Below, piece after piece: positions 9,356-21,175 of a stretch of DNA of 64,000 nucleotides (position 1 is the stretch's first letter; the number at the start of each line of letters is the position of its first letter). The notes beneath the pieces are model-generated. The model was not told where the DNA came from. It worked only from the letters and a program-made list of their open reading frames with translations, and did not search any database. The position numbers and the translations under genes are program-made. This DNA comes from Gari tellinella (Eukaryota > Mollusca > Bivalvia > Cardiida > Psammobiidae): the NCBI GenBank assembly GCA_922989275.2, contig OV277859.1, forward strand, positions 87,478,198-87,542,197, read 5' to 3'.

Positions 9356-9603
9356 TATTTATTTACACCAATCAAACAAAGTCTCCGTAGAAAATACAAC
9401 CCGGAGAGACCATGTACTTTTATAACCACTAAAAGCAAATACATAGACGTCAATTTGGTTAGAAATGAACAACAATTCATACGTTTCATAACTAGAAGAC
9501 GAAAACAGCCATTTTTTCAAACAGACGTATAGGTAAGGTATTCACTATTTCATTATAAATACTAAGGGAAGTTTTACAATGTTCACTGCTCCCTCTCCTT
9601 CCG

Positions 9604-9667
9604 AAATGGACTAGACTAAAATGGAAACTGGAATTGTTTATTTAAAGTTTCAGGGAGGAAAGAGTTA
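9604..9667. mobile_element. TTAA-3 end fragment
   Basis: AATGGACTAGACTAAAATGG followed by AAAGTTTCAGGGAGGAAAGAGTTAA is a single TTAA-3 end without hairpin or partner. Confidence 0.6.
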
Positions 9668-9829
9668 AGGACTGGTGGGCAAGTAGAATAAGTGTTTAGG
9701 GCTGAACATTCCTCCAGTTTTCAGAAACCCCAGCTTATCTGAGACCCGGGCTTTCGTTTCATCTAAACGGGAAAGAATAATCGTTTCTACTACATCCCCA
9801 ATATACCTAGCAAAACTGTTCCAAATGCG

Positions 9830-10100
9830 TTTGTACATTGGAGAATGCGTTATTCTTCCCCAGTAAACGCATCAAGTTATGTTATTTAAAACCCTATTCA
9901 TTGCATACAATTTGGATCCAGATGAGACGCCGGGTAAAATTGTTTGCCACTCAAATTAAGATAAGTCGCCAGAGTTTTCCAAAAGCTGCCTCTATTTCCA
10001 TTTTTGCATTGCTATTTATTACGTTTTATTTCAAAATTTGCAATATAAATAGACAATGCAGCAAAATTAAAGTTTATGATAGATCAATAACGGGAAACTA
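9830..10100. mobile_element. Remnant of an h2-bearing element with one arm deleted
   Basis: Similar to 60545-60800: AGTAAACGCATCA, then TTTGGATCCAGATGAGACGC CGGGTAA, then directly TTGTTTGCCACTC. The right arm of the palindrome is gone, leaving the flanks intact. The open frame across it is not gene-like. Confidence 0.6.
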
Positions 10101-10126
10101 GTGCATTGTGGTCCTGATGAATTTAC

Positions 10127-10384
10127 TTAACATACAATGTATTCAACCCTAGCGACGAGTATACTCATCATTTACAAACAGTGTACGTGTGAGGATAATA
10201 CTTGTCACATGCAAACAGTGTAGACCCTGATCAGAGGGCTCCTCAAGGAGTCCTCTGATCAGGGTCTACACTGTTTGTCATTTTGAAATATATTGTTAAA
10301 ATCAACCCTAAATAGTCAAAAATGGACTATACTTATTTTGAAATTGGAACTGTCCTTTTAAAGTTTTAGGGGTGAATGAGTTAA
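10127..10384 (-). mobile_element. TTAA-3 element with h3 palindrome
   Basis: 258 bp from TTAA to TTAA. The palindrome 10211-10278 has arms GCAAACAGTGTAGACCCTGA and apex GGCTCCTCAAGGAGTC. Ends: TTAACATACAATGTATTCAA and GGGGTGAATGAGTTAA. Opposite orientation to 12481-12731. Confidence 0.85.
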
Positions 10385-10830
10385 ATGTAAATTCTACCTC
10401 CCTTGGGCATTTAGTGAGGGGTTCGTTTCCTACAGTGGTAAATGTTTTTCCTTTATTCAAGCAAATAGACGAGTGTGTCTACCTTATAAGTGTTGATGAT
10501 TTCAGTAACGATCTTGGAAAATAGATAAGGGGAAATAAACCAGAACTAATTATGTTTCCTATCGTCCACGGTTGTCTCCCTGACATTGTCATTTCATAAC
10601 AGTTTTTCTGATTGCGCCCAGTGGATTCTTCCATATTGTGTTAGTCCATTTTTATCGAAAGGGTGCCTGGTCTAAACTTTCCTTTTCGTTTTATATTGAA
10701 ATTCCTATCGGCAAACAGTGTAGACTATGATAATAGTCTTCATTGTTTGCCTCTGTCCTAAATGTATTTTGTTCCAGAATGTCGTTGAATGCATTTCTAC
10801 GACTATAATTATATGCGATTTTAGAAAATA
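10385..10830. other. Spacer with a small h3-like hairpin
   Basis: At 10711-10752, GGCAAACAGTGTAGACTATG pairs loosely with ATAGTCTTCATTGTTTGCC. It looks like an h3 palindrome that lost its apex. Otherwise nothing is recognised. Confidence 0.5.
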
Positions 10831-11430
10831 AACAAGGGCCATTATGGCCCTACATCGCTCACCTGGTACACCATGTAAAATTTGACCTATAGTGACCTTT
10901 ATTATGACTGGACATCACCCACAATCTACCTCTATAGTGTTAACAAGATTTTTCTATGATTTGACCTAGTGACCTAGTTTTTGACCCGACACAACCCACA
11001 TTTGATTTTGACCTAGATTTGATGTAGGCAAACATTGTGACAATATTTTATTCAGATCTAATGAGATTTGTAGCCTCTAGAGGGTTAACACATCCAGTTC
11101 AAACCTGAGCTAAATATCAATGAAGCAAACATGTTGAGCAAGATTCTTTAAAATCCATTGAGATTTGTAACCTCTAGAGAGTTAAAAATGTTTTTCTATG
11201 ATTTGACCTAGTGACCTAGTTTTTGACCGGACATGACCCACATTTTAACTTGACCTAGATTTCTTGAAGACAAACATTGTTATCAAGTTTCATGAAGATA
11301 TCCAATGAAATTTGTAGCCGCTAGAGTGTTAACAAACCAATTGTGAACACACAGACATACATACAGACAGACGACGGAAATCCAGAGATCCTAATAGCTC
11401 ACCTTGGCACTTCGTGCCAGGTGAGCTTAA
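10831..11430 (+). mobile_element. HEL-1 Helitron-like element, short form
   Basis: The 5' end is ACAAGGGCCATTATGGCCC; the 3' end is CTCACCTTGGCACTTCGTGC CAGGTGAGCTTAA with a strong terminal hairpin and no target duplication visible. Two or so internal repeats of about 145 bp carry TTTGACCTAGTGACCTAG. No Rep/helicase is encoded. From memory, such array-bearing elements (pearl/Helitron type) are common in bivalves; not verified. Confidence 0.75.
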
Positions 11431-11433
11431 AAG

Positions 11434-11659
11434 TTAACCCCCTGAAGGCCTTCACTGCCATAACGTCATCTATTGCAACAATTTTTATCTGCTTTTCTTT
11501 CTCAAATTTAAATTTGAGGTATTTTGACTCAATAAATTTTGAATTGAGTGTCAAATAGATGGGTCTTGATCAGATGCTATGTTACGCGGTGTCTGATCAT
11601 GATCCAGCAAACTATTTGCAAATAACTATTGTACTCGGGTAAGGCAGTGAAGGGGTTAA
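11434..11659. mobile_element. TTAA-5 element with decayed h2 palindrome
   Basis: TTAACCCCCTGAAGGCCTTC (continuing ACTGCC) pairs with GGCAGTGAAGGGGTTAA. The interior holds TCTTGATCAGATGC with GTGTCTGATCATGATCC. It shares the TTAA region immediately after HEL-1. Confidence 0.8.
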
Positions 11660-11815
11660 TCTTTTGTAAGGTGAGCAGATTCTGTAATCTACTAGCAAAG
11701 TTGTTGTTGACTGCATTTCTAAGAGTATATGCCATGCCCTTTAGAAAAGATTATCACTTACTTGACATTCAGAATATTATAATAATCCTATGTAATTCGG
11801 GCAGACAGGTCTGAT

Positions 11816-11882
11816 CAAACAGTGTAGACCCTGATCAGACTGCTCCTTCAGGAGCAGTCTGATCAGGGTCTCAACTGTTTGC
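11816..11882. repeat. Solitary h3 hairpin
   Basis: CAAACAGTGTAGACCCTGAT and its near-perfect complement flank the apex GACTGCTCCTTCAGGAGCAG. No element ends were identified around it. Confidence 0.8.
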
Positions 11883-11987
11883 TCTTTCAGTTTGCACCTT
11901 TTGGACAACTTACTGTGTGATAGTGATTTGTTCTATTTTTTCTGGGTAGAAACAAAATGTTGACTGATGTGGAACATATATTTCTTC

Positions 11988-12148
11988 ATGTAATCCATTT
12001 CCCCATAGTCTGAATTAAGGTTTGAAGACGGGTGTTCACTTAAAGTACATGTAGTGTGAAAGTAAAGCACCATGCATCTAAACATGCATTCTGCTTTACT
12101 TTCAGTCTGCTTTATAAAAGCAGACTATGTGGTAAACGTTGGGGTTAA
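11988..12148 (+). mobile_element. TTAA-1 element, shortened
   Basis: TAATCCATTTCCCCATAGTC is an alpha end; a rearranged h1 palindrome follows (GCACCATGCATC with GATGCATTCTGC-like pairing). It closes with GTGGTAAACGTTGGGGTTAA. Confidence 0.65.
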
Positions 12149-12480
12149 TACAATATTGACTGTATTTGTCTTACTAAGATACAGCTTGGTTGAAATATAA
12201 ACAATGAACCAATGAAAGTTGAATTTTTTTTAATCAATAAAAATATAGCAACTATTTCTAATACAGCTTTAGATAAAAAATAAAAATATTCATAATAAAT
12301 TCTAAATTTAAATAAAAATAAGAAAATTGGTTTAAGAACACAGGGAACTCTAAATTATCCAAACCCACATCAAAACATAGATACACATTATTAAAACATT
12401 TCAACATAACAGGAAAACAAACCATCAGTAATTTCATACAGTGTAGACCTGTGACCATTCAGGGCATTCTCTATGGCATA
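12149..12480. other. AT-rich spacer
   Basis: Very AT-rich (runs of AATAAAAATA). The minus-strand 66-residue open frame lacks protein features; I see nothing else. Confidence 0.5.
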
Positions 12481-12731
12481 TTAACTCATTCCCCCATGAA
12501 GTTTTTAATGGACAATTCCAATTTCAAAATACGTCTAGTTCATTTTTTACTATTTAGGGATGATTTTAACAATATATTTCAAAATGACAAACAGTGTATA
12601 CCCTGATCAGAGGGCTCCTTATGGAGCCCTCTGATCAGGGTCTAAACTGTTTGCATAGGACAAGTGCAATCCTCACAGGTAAACTGTTTGTAAATGATGA
12701 GTATACTCGTCACTAGGGTTGAATGTGTTAA
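12481..12731 (+). mobile_element. TTAA-3 element with h3 palindrome
   Basis: 251 bp, TTAACTCATTCCCCCATGAA to GGGTTGAATGTGTTAA. The palindrome 12587-12655 has arms ACAAACAGTGTATACCCTGA and apex GGCTCCTTATGGAGCC. Its right TTAA (12728-12731) is also the left TTAA of the next TTAA-1 element. Confidence 0.9.
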
Positions 12732-12881
12732 CCCATTACCCCAAGACAGGTGACCACTTACAGCAGGTTGAAAGTAAAGCAGAATGTGCCTTAAGGCACA
12801 TTCTGCTTTACTTTCAGTCAGCTTTAAGCTACCATCTACTAGGATGTAGAAAATATTTCATTCGGTACATGATTATCACTG
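12728..12881 (+). mobile_element. TTAA-1 element (junction of copies)
   Basis: TTAACCCATTACCCCAAGAC, then GGTGACCACTTACAGCAGG and a complete h1 palindrome around GTGCCTTAAGGCAC. The beta end is truncated after TGTATAAAAGGG. It spans the unit junction at 12771/12772. Confidence 0.8.
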
Positions 12882-13087
12882 TATAAAAGGGAACAAATCC
12901 AAGATTGTTGATGTAATAAAGTTCAAACAAAAACATAAACAAGATCTGTGCAATATCAAAATCATCTGTACACCATTACTTTTCCCTCATATACACACAT
13001 GTATGAATACAAATCTACAGCATGGCTAACACGTTCTAACAATTATTCAATGTCGAAAATATCAACCCTTTCCTTCAGAATGGCATG

Positions 13088-13273
13088 TTCAATAAAAACT
13101 CTCTATTAGTTGTTAGGTGTTTTTAATTACAGATGACAGCTTAAAGCAAGGGGACAGTAAAACAAAAAGCTCCTTCAGGAGCTTTGTTTTACTGTCACCT
13201 TGCTTTAAGCTGTCACCAGTCTTTTATACAATTAATCATCTTTCTGGTCTTCATAGAGAAGTTTAAATGAATT
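13088..13273. mobile_element. Degenerate TA-1 with h1 hairpin, copy 2
   Basis: Second-unit counterpart of 317-502. Confidence 0.65.
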
Positions 13274-13392
13274 CATACCTCATGCTCACAGAAATTCTAC
13301 TACCCTTTCCTGGTATAGAGCCAATGGGGATCTTTTCTTGCATGTTTGACAAGTGACTGCTTAAAGCAGGATGTAAGCAAAGTAGACACCTC

Positions 13393-13631
13393 TTAACCCT
13401 TTACCCCAGAGCCTGTTTCTAGTATTAAAGATTGACCACTTAAACCAGGTTGAAAGTGAAGTAGAATGTGCCCTAAGGCACATTCTGCTTTACTTTCAGC
13501 CTGTGTTAAGCTTCAATCTGCTATGATATAGAAAATATTTGTTATTGTACAAATTCATAACTGTGCAAAGTGAAAGTATTTTCTTCAGTGGAGGAATAAA
13601 TAAAAGGCATATTTATAGGGTAATGGGTTAA
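13393..13631 (+). mobile_element. TTAA-1 element, copy 2
   Basis: Second-unit counterpart of 622-860. Confidence 0.85.
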
Positions 13632-13736
13632 AGGAGTGTCTGCTGTACTTCCAGTCTGTTTAATGCAAACACAAGTTTCTTCCTGTTTAAGCAAACATCT
13701 GTCTTCAATATTGAACACAAGCTATGGGGACACAAG

Positions 13737-13988
13737 TTAACCCTTTCCCCAATAGAAGCGACTTTTAGCGTATTTAATTTACTCCTCCGCTGAAAAAAAT
13801 AGTTCCAGTTCATACCCTTATGAACAATTACGATAACAAATATTTTCTATATCCTAGCAGATGGTTGTTTAAAGCAGGCTGAAAGTAAAGCATACTGTGC
13901 CTTAAGGCACATTCTGCTTTACTTTCAACCTGCTTTAAGTGATCACCTGTATTTAATATTATAAACGGGTTATTGGGTAAAGGGTTAA
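13737..13988 (-). mobile_element. TTAA-1 element, copy 2
   Basis: Second-unit counterpart of 966-1217. Confidence 0.9.
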
Positions 13989-14057
13989 AGCAGGCTGAAA
14001 GTAAAACAGAAGGCTCCTCATGGAGTTTTCTGATTTACTTTCAGTCTGCTTTATGTA
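13985..14057. repeat. Solitary h1 hairpin, copy 2
   Basis: Second-unit counterpart of 1214-1286. Confidence 0.7.
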
Positions 14058-14208
14058 TACATATGTTTTAAACCTTTAAAGCACAAGGTAATTATAAAGG
14101 ATAGAGTTACCTGAGATGTCTGACCTGTCAGATACAGTATAAATCACCGGAGAGTAGCTGAACAACGAAATCTCTAATTGTTCAAAGTCCAACTCTATTA
14201 TAATGAAT

Positions 14209-14440
14209 TTAACCCTTTACCCAATAGCCTGTTTCTAGTTGTGTAGACAAACAACCACATAAAGCGAGTTAAAAGTAAATCAGAATGCCCCTTAAGATGC
14301 ATGCTGCTTTACTTTCAACCTACATGAAGCTAAGCATCTGCTAGGATATAGAAAATATTTCCTTTGGTGCATATTTATGACTGAATAAAGTGGAACTATT
14401 TTCAATAGTATAGGTATAAATTGTGGGGTAAAATGATTAA
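14209..14440 (+). mobile_element. TTAA-1 element, decayed, copy 2
   Basis: Second-unit counterpart of 1438-1669. Confidence 0.75.
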
Positions 14441-14529
14441 ATGAAACAAATGTCATCATGCATAGGGAAAATGACCTTAATACTTGACAAAAGTGTCATC
14501 ACCATTGTTCAAAGATAAAACAAAGCAGT

Positions 14530-14778
14530 TTAACCTATTACCCCAAAAATATGCCTTTAATTTATTTCTCCACTGAAGAAATTAGTTCAACTTTCTCAAG
14601 TTATGATTGTGTACTACATGTATAAGAAAATATTTCTTTATCCTGGCAGATGATAGCTTAAAGCAGGCTGAAAGTAAAGCAGATTGCACCTTCAGGTGCA
14701 TTCTGCTTTACTTTCAACCTACTTTAAGTGGTCATGTGCTTTCAAAAATAGAAACAGGCTATGGGGGTAATGGGTTAA
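14530..14778 (-). mobile_element. TTAA-1 element, copy 2
   Basis: Second-unit counterpart of 1759-2007. Confidence 0.9.
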
Positions 14779-14876
14779 TTGACCTTGATAAATGATAAAC
14801 AGTGTGTATCCTAATCAGCTAAAACACTGTCAAAACAGCTGATCAGTACACTGTTTAAGATCTGAAGTTTATAAAT

Positions 14877-15097
14877 GAGCCATGCCATGACAAAACCTGC
14901 CTTATTGCATTGCAACATTTTACAGACCAAGCACTGTTGTCATCCCAGGCTCTGTATCTGAGTTTGGACTACACGGCCAAATACCTTATATAATACAGCT
15001 ACATTAAATGCTTAAGAAAAACAGTGTTGACCAAGACGTAACGGCTGGTCTTGATCTACACTGTTTGCAATGCAATAAGGCTGGTCATGGCATGGCT
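14877..15097. mobile_element. GCCATGCCATGAC element, copy 2
   Basis: Second-unit counterpart of 2106-2326. Confidence 0.75.
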
Positions 15098-15237
15098 TAA
15101 ATCTCTTTTTGTAAATCGGATTCTTAATATAGCCAACTACTTTCAAAAGATATTGTTTATCAATTATAGGTAAATCAGTTTTTAAAATTACAAAATGTAC
15201 ATTACATAGGAATATGGTAAAATATAGTAAATATAAA

Positions 15238-15451
15238 TTAACCCTTAGCCTGCCACTCACGACTATAGCTCCATATGGAAACAGCTTGGATCCGGATGAG
15301 ACGCCGAGTAACTCGGCGTCTCATCCGGATCCAAGCTGTTTGACACTCGGACAACATTTTCAGCAATTTTGAGCAACTTTGAAGCACTTTGAAACTTGAA
15401 GCAGACGAGAAATATAGCAGACGACAATTTATTTGGCGGGCTAAGGGTTAA
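15238..15451. mobile_element. TTAA-2 element, copy 2
   Basis: Second-unit counterpart of 2467-2680, palindrome still perfect. Confidence 0.9.
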
Positions 15452-16291
15452 CAATGGTTTATGTCTTGTACATTAAAACATTGTCAAGACTAAGACAAAT
15501 TACACACTAGAGCAGTATAATTTATGCTTGAAATTAACTATGCTATCAAAAAAGACATATTTCCTACACATACCCATTTAACTACCCTGGAAACTAAACA
15601 CTACATTTTAAAAACTAGTGGCAAGATTCTTCGGGTATTGAACATGGTCAACTGAACAGAAAACCAATTTGGAAGAACATTAAACATACTGGTCAAGAGG
15701 TATTGTCATAATTGTCATCTAGGATTCAATAGGTCAATCGTACAGAAAACATAGGTCAACTGATGAATGGAAAAAAATATGACAGTGCCATGGAGATAAA
15801 AATGATGAAAATCATGAGAAAAAAAAATCAAAGGAACACACAGGGAGTATTTACCCTTTCACTGCCAAATTATCATCGGCTTGATACTTCTCAGCATTTT
15901 TTGTTAGAAATGTTGATTGTAAGCTTTAACGACAAGCTACCAGAGGGCACCTGCTGTATGTAACCGGGTGCGATGTCCTACTCTTATTATCGACAGAGCT
16001 CTCTGGTTCTTTCGGATGCCCAATGTAAAGCACCGACACATTGGACCTCAGTTTCTAAAGTCTCATTGGAAGGATTTGGGATCTAATGTACCGCCTGATG
16101 TTTGCCGATGTGATTGGAAATGAAAAGGCTACAAGGAATGTAAAGTAGGTAAAACAGCTAACATATTAACAATGGTTAAAACATCACTAAAGACAGTAAA
16201 GAGCTGATAAAACGTTTCAAATCTACATAGTCTGCAGGGCTGCCATTTTTCTGGATTTTTCCAATTTTTTTGTATATTTATCCAAGCAGGT

Positions 16292-16483
16292 GGTAGCTTA
16301 AAGCAGGTTGAAAGTAAAGCAAAATGCACCTTAAGGTGGGTGGTAGCTTAAAGCAGGTTGAAAGTAAAGCAGAATGCGCCTTAAGGTGGGTGGTAGCTTA
16401 AAGCAGGTTGAAAGTAACGCAAAATGCACCTTAAGGTGGGTGGTAGCTTAAAGCAGGTTGAAAGTAAAGCAGAATGCGCCTAA
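16292..16483 (+). repeat. 50-bp h1-arm array, copy 2
   Basis: Second-unit counterpart of 3521-3712; unit number unchanged. Confidence 0.9.
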
Positions 16484-16495
16484 AAAAGAAGGTTT

Positions 16496-16604
16496 TGCAG
16501 CTATATAAAGGTTAGACATAAATGTCATGTTTGGGGAACAGCGGCAAGACTCGTTGTAAGGAGGGAGTCATTGTTGGGAGGGCCATTGTAGGGAGGGAAC
16601 ACTG
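16496..16604. mobile_element. TA-2 end, copy 2
   Basis: Second-unit counterpart of 3725-3833. Confidence 0.65.
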
Positions 16605-16651
16605 TATAAGCAAACATTGCTGACCAAGAAGAGAGATCACTAAATGCTGTG

Positions 16652-16933
16652 GCAACCGTGGCCTAGTGGTTAGGGCATCCGCCTCGGAAGCGGGAGGTCG
16701 AAGGTTCGAATCCCGGAGCCGGATACGGGGTTGGAACAGATGTGGCCGGTTGGTGAGCCGCCAGCTAGTTAAACGAATGGTTACCGTAGGCCTGTCTCTG
16801 CCAGATGCCCGGCAATAAGAGAAAGGATTCGGGAGGTACTGTGCGCGCAAAAAGGATAGGTGTCTCATAAGCCAAACTGGCTGGCCCTTTCAATAGGGGT
16901 GACACTATAATAAACAAAGCCTTTACCTTTTTT
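16652..16933 (+). mobile_element. tRNA-derived SINE, copy 2
   Basis: Second-unit counterpart of 3881-4162 with the same TGCTGTG flanks. Confidence 0.9.
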
Positions 16934-16971
16934 TGCTGTGTCTCATGAGGGGCCTACACTGTATAACTATA

Positions 16972-17176
16972 CAGTAAAACCTCGCTATTACGACCACTAA
17001 AACGAAGACTAATTGAGTGTTTAATAGACAGGTGACAGCTTAAAGCAAGGTGACAGTGAAACAGAAAGCTCCTAAAGGAGCTTTCTGTTTCACTGTCACC
17101 TTGCTTTAAGCGGTCACCTTTCGTAAACACCCTAATAATAACATAATTTAGTGGTCGTAATAGAGAGGTTTTACTG
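16972..17176. mobile_element. TA-1 element, copy 2
   Basis: Second-unit counterpart of 4201-4405. Confidence 0.85.
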
Positions 17177-17430
17177 TATATAGTTTTAACTATATTAAGT
17201 GAGAAGGTTATTGCATATAATATAACATCCTAACATATATTTTACCATGTACAATGTACAATCAGACATCCATGAATTTGTAAACAAATAAACACAAACA
17301 AAAACCATGCAGAAACCATTAAACCATAAAATTCGTAAATATTCTAAAGATGGACAAAAATATCTTAATTAAAAATCTATTTTCAACGAATAAAACATTA
17401 TGTTAAGATAGCTCAATTATGTTGGTAACT

Positions 17431-17683
17431 TTTACCCATTACCCCATAAATACGCCTTTTTACGCCTTTAAATTATTCCTTCAGTGAAGAAACAAGTTCA
17501 ACTTTATACTGTTATGTATATACCATAAGATATATTTTCTATTCCCTAGCAGATTATAGCTTAAAGCACTAGGCTGCATGTAAAGCAGAATGCACCTTAA
17601 GGTGCATTCTGCTTTACTTTCAACCTGCTTTAAGTAGTCACATATTTTCAATACTAGAAACAGGCTACGGGGTAATGGGTTAA
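17431..17683 (-). mobile_element. TTAA-1 element, copy 2
   Basis: Second-unit counterpart of 4660-4912. Confidence 0.85.
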
Positions 17684-17969
17684 GATATGTGAACATCGGC
17701 CACTTAATAAACAAACATAACAATCTCTAAAAACTACTTAACCCATTGCTCTACAGGTTTGAGTGTGTTTGAGAAAACCCCATTAGTTTGATAATGTGTA
17801 CTAGCCATGCATTAAAGATATCAAATTTGCTTTTAGAAATGCATAATTATAAACTTTATTGCACATGTTTTAGAAAAGAAACAAAAATGTACACATTATT
17901 TATATACAGACAAATTGATAGGTTCTAATGTTCCTCAGAGCCCTAAACTACCAGATAATAATAACAGTA

Positions 17970-18348
17970 CACTGTTCCCTCTCTACAATGACACCCAATG
18001 AGAGACAAAAATGTGTGTTGTTCGAAGTGAGTTTCTTACAGGGAGGGAAAATTAATACCCTTAGAGTGCTTACATTTGCAAATAGTTTATGCCTAGATCA
18101 GACGCCGCGTAAAGCGGCATCTGATCTAGGTTCAAACTAGTTGTAATTAGTCTTGATGTTTCTTCTGTCAAAATGTCCAATAACGTAACTTTCAGAAAAA
18201 ACAGCAAACGACAATTTTAAGTAGATGACATTGCAGCAGTGAAAAGGTTAGACATACACATGTAATTGTGTTATTTGGGGAAAAGCTGCAAGGATTGTTG
18301 TAAGGAGGGAATCATTGTTCTAGGGACTGTTGTAGGGAGGGAGCACTG
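17970..18348. mobile_element. TA-2 element with h2, copy 2
   Basis: Second-unit counterpart of 5199-5577. Confidence 0.8.
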
Positions 18349-18382
18349 TACCATGTGATAATTCAACAATAACCCTTCTCCT

Positions 18383-18625
18383 GGGGCCCATTTCATAAAA
18401 CTTCGTACGACAAAAACGATCGTAAGTCAAAACTTTAAAATACATTTAATTTCTGATTTCTCTATCTAATCCTTTCTTGTAACATCTTTTTGGAATCGTC
18501 TTTTCAAGACGATTCCAAAAAGATGTGACAAGACAGGATTAGATAGAGAAATTAATAATTATTGAGACTTTTATAATCTGACTTACGATTGTTTTTGTCG
18601 TACAAAGTTTTATGAAACGGGCCCC
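18383..18625. mobile_element. GGCC-1 element, copy 2
   Basis: Second-unit counterpart of 5612-5854. Confidence 0.85.
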
Positions 18626-18652
18626 AGCTGAGCAAGTTGCTGTTCTTAAAAC

Positions 18653-19137
18653 AGTAACTCATTACACCATAGATATGCCTATTTATGTATTTAATTCATT
18701 CCGCCACTGAACAAAATAGTTCCATTTTATACAGTTATAAATGTGCAACATAAGAAACTATGATATAATTATAAAACATTGCTTATGATACAAAGTTCAT
18801 GAATGTATAAATTGGAACTACAGTGTTCCCTCCCTACAACGACTCCCTCCTTACAACGACCCTTGCCACAGTTCCCTAAACAGGATAATTATGTCTAAGG
18901 CTTTTACTGCTGTAATACCGTTTGCTTAAAGCTGTCTCTGCTGTTTGCTGTAATATCGTTTGCTTAAAGTTGTCGTCTGCTGTTTTCTTAAAGTTACATA
19001 ATGGACATTTTGACAGAAAAAACTTAATGTTGAGTGACACACGGCTTGAATCGTTGTATAGAGGGAGCGCTGTATTTGCTTCAGTGGAGGAAAAAACTGA
19101 ATAGGCTAAAAGACGCTTCTACCAGGGAAAGGGTTAA
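18653..19137. mobile_element. TTAA-1 without hairpin, TA-2 nested at 18821-19072, copy 2
   Basis: Second-unit counterpart of 5882-6366 including the nested TA-2 element. Confidence 0.75.
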
Positions 19138-19404
19138 AAATAATTACAGCCATGGGAATATTCATAATTACACAATATGGTAATGCTTTCATAATAAACT
19201 TATTGCTGTACATAGATTTGTTTAAATAAAAACACAACTTACCAAAACAATAATTAATGTTTCCATCCAGTTATTATACTTCTAGTGACCGTTATCTAAA
19301 TTACAGGGTAAGTAACTCCTACAATCATCTTCATACATTTTGTACAACATTATCTGTATTTCTATCATATTATATCCATGGTAAATATTTCATTGAATAC
19401 ATAC

Positions 19405-19595
19405 CAGAGCTCCAGATAAGGTGAGTATTTCAACAAAAAATCTTTATTTCTGCATTAAACACTATGGTGTCACTACTCATTAGACTTGTCCTTTCAAGAC
19501 GATTCTAAAGAGTAGTAACACCATAGGATTTGGTGCTGAATGAGCAAAACAAATGTAAGATTTGTTCAATTTACTCCCTCTTACCTTAAGCCCTG
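19405..19595. mobile_element. CAGG-1 element, copy 2
   Basis: Second-unit counterpart of 6634-6824. Confidence 0.8.
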
Positions 19596-19761
19596 AAAAC
19601 TTACTGTTACAATATCAACAAGCACCTTAGAGCTGATATCCCCTGCCGCAGCGATTGTCGAGAAGAAAGTGGCAAACTTTACTGTGGGAGGAAGGGGCAA
19701 ATGGTGTTCACCTTTCTTTAAAGACCAACATTGATAAACTTTTTACTAAGTTTTATAAAAA

Positions 19762-19886
19762 TCTGTTCAATTTTCTACACAATAAAAGCCTAAACAATAC
19801 TAAAATAATGCCTTTTCTAGCATATCTGAGTGGGCAGGTATATGTAACATTGTGAGCAAGTATTATTGTGTAGAAAATTGAACAGA
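19762..19886. repeat. 24-bp inverted repeat, copy 2
   Basis: Second-unit counterpart of 6991-7115. Confidence 0.75.
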
Positions 19887-20071
19887 GGGCTCCTATTGGA
19901 TTTTTCATTGTTTTTTCTGTAGAGATTTCGGATTACATATGCAAACAGTGTAGACCCTGATCAGAGGGCTCCTATAGGATATTTTCATTGTTTTTTTATT
20001 GTCATACCAAAAATGCAACAACAGACTGGTTCAAAATACCTGTACTAGAAGAGTAATTTATCGTGAGGTTT

Positions 20072-21175
20072 TTAACCCCTTTACCGCCAAATTGTCGTCT
20101 GCTTCAATATTACTTTCTACAATGTCGTTTCAAAGTAAGAGATAAGGCAGTATATCTGACGTTATTTCAAACAAGTGGCAACCAGTTTTGGTCCTGATCA
20201 AACGCCGCGTCAGACGGCGTCTGATCAGGATCAAAACTGTTTGCAATTGTGCTTTATGACTTTTTTGAGAGCGGAAGGGCTATTCTCAGAATCACGGTAT
20301 CTGAGCAGTATCCACACTATTTCTCCTTTTCATGATCAAATTTATCGTGAGGTTTTTAACCCCTTTACCGCCAAATTGTCGTCTGCTTCAATATTACTTT
20401 CTTCAATGTCGTTTCAAAGTTAGAGATAAGGCAGTATATCTGACGTTATTTCAAACAAGTGGCAACCAGTTTTGATCCTGATCAAACGCCGCGTCAGGCG
20501 GCGTCTGATCAAGATCAAAACTGTTTGCAATTGTGCTTTATGACTTTTTTGAGAGCGGAAGAGCTATTCTCAGAATCACGGTATCTGAGCAGTATCCACA
20601 CTATTTCTCTTTTTCATGATCAAATTTATCGTGAGGATTTTAACCCCTTTACCGCCAAATTGTCGTCTGCTTCAATATTACTTTCTACAATGTCGTTTCA
20701 AAGTAAGAGATAAGGCAGTATATCTGACGTTATTTCAAACAAGTGGCAACCAGTTTTGATCCTGATCAAACGCCGCGTCAGGCGGCGTCTGATCAGGATC
20801 AAAACTGTTTGCAATTGTGCTTTATGACTTTTTTGAGAGCGGAAGGGCTATTCTCAGAATCACGGTATCTGAGCAGTATCCACACTATTTCTCCTTTTCA
20901 TGATCAAATTTATCGTGAGGTTTTTAACCCCTTTACCGCCAAATTGTCGTCTGCTTCAATATTACTTTCTACAATGTCGTTTCAAAGTTAGAATTAAGGC
21001 TGTATATCTGACGTTATTTCAAAGCAAGTGGCAGGCAGTTTTGATCTGGATCAAAACTATTTGCAATTGTACTTTATGACTTTTTTGAGAGTGGAAGGGC
21101 TATTCTCAGAATCACGGTGTCTGATCAGTTTCCACACTATTTCTCCCTTTCATGATAAATTTATCGTGAGGTTTT
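20072..21175 (+). repeat. 284-bp TTAA-4 array, copy 2
   Basis: Second-unit counterpart of 7301-8404. G20796 replaces T8025 in the third palindrome; G restores perfect arm pairing there, so the first copy carries the derived base. Confidence 0.9.

Larger units (their letters stand above)
1..12771. repeat. Tandem duplication unit, first copy
   Basis: Base 1 corresponds to base 12772, and the match runs at a constant offset of 12,771 through the whole unit, so no length change has occurred. I saw only three substitutions: T8025/G20796, G11354/T24125 and A12496/C25267. The unit contains only small transposable elements and spacer; no host exon was recognised. The left boundary lies before the window. 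Confidence 0.95.
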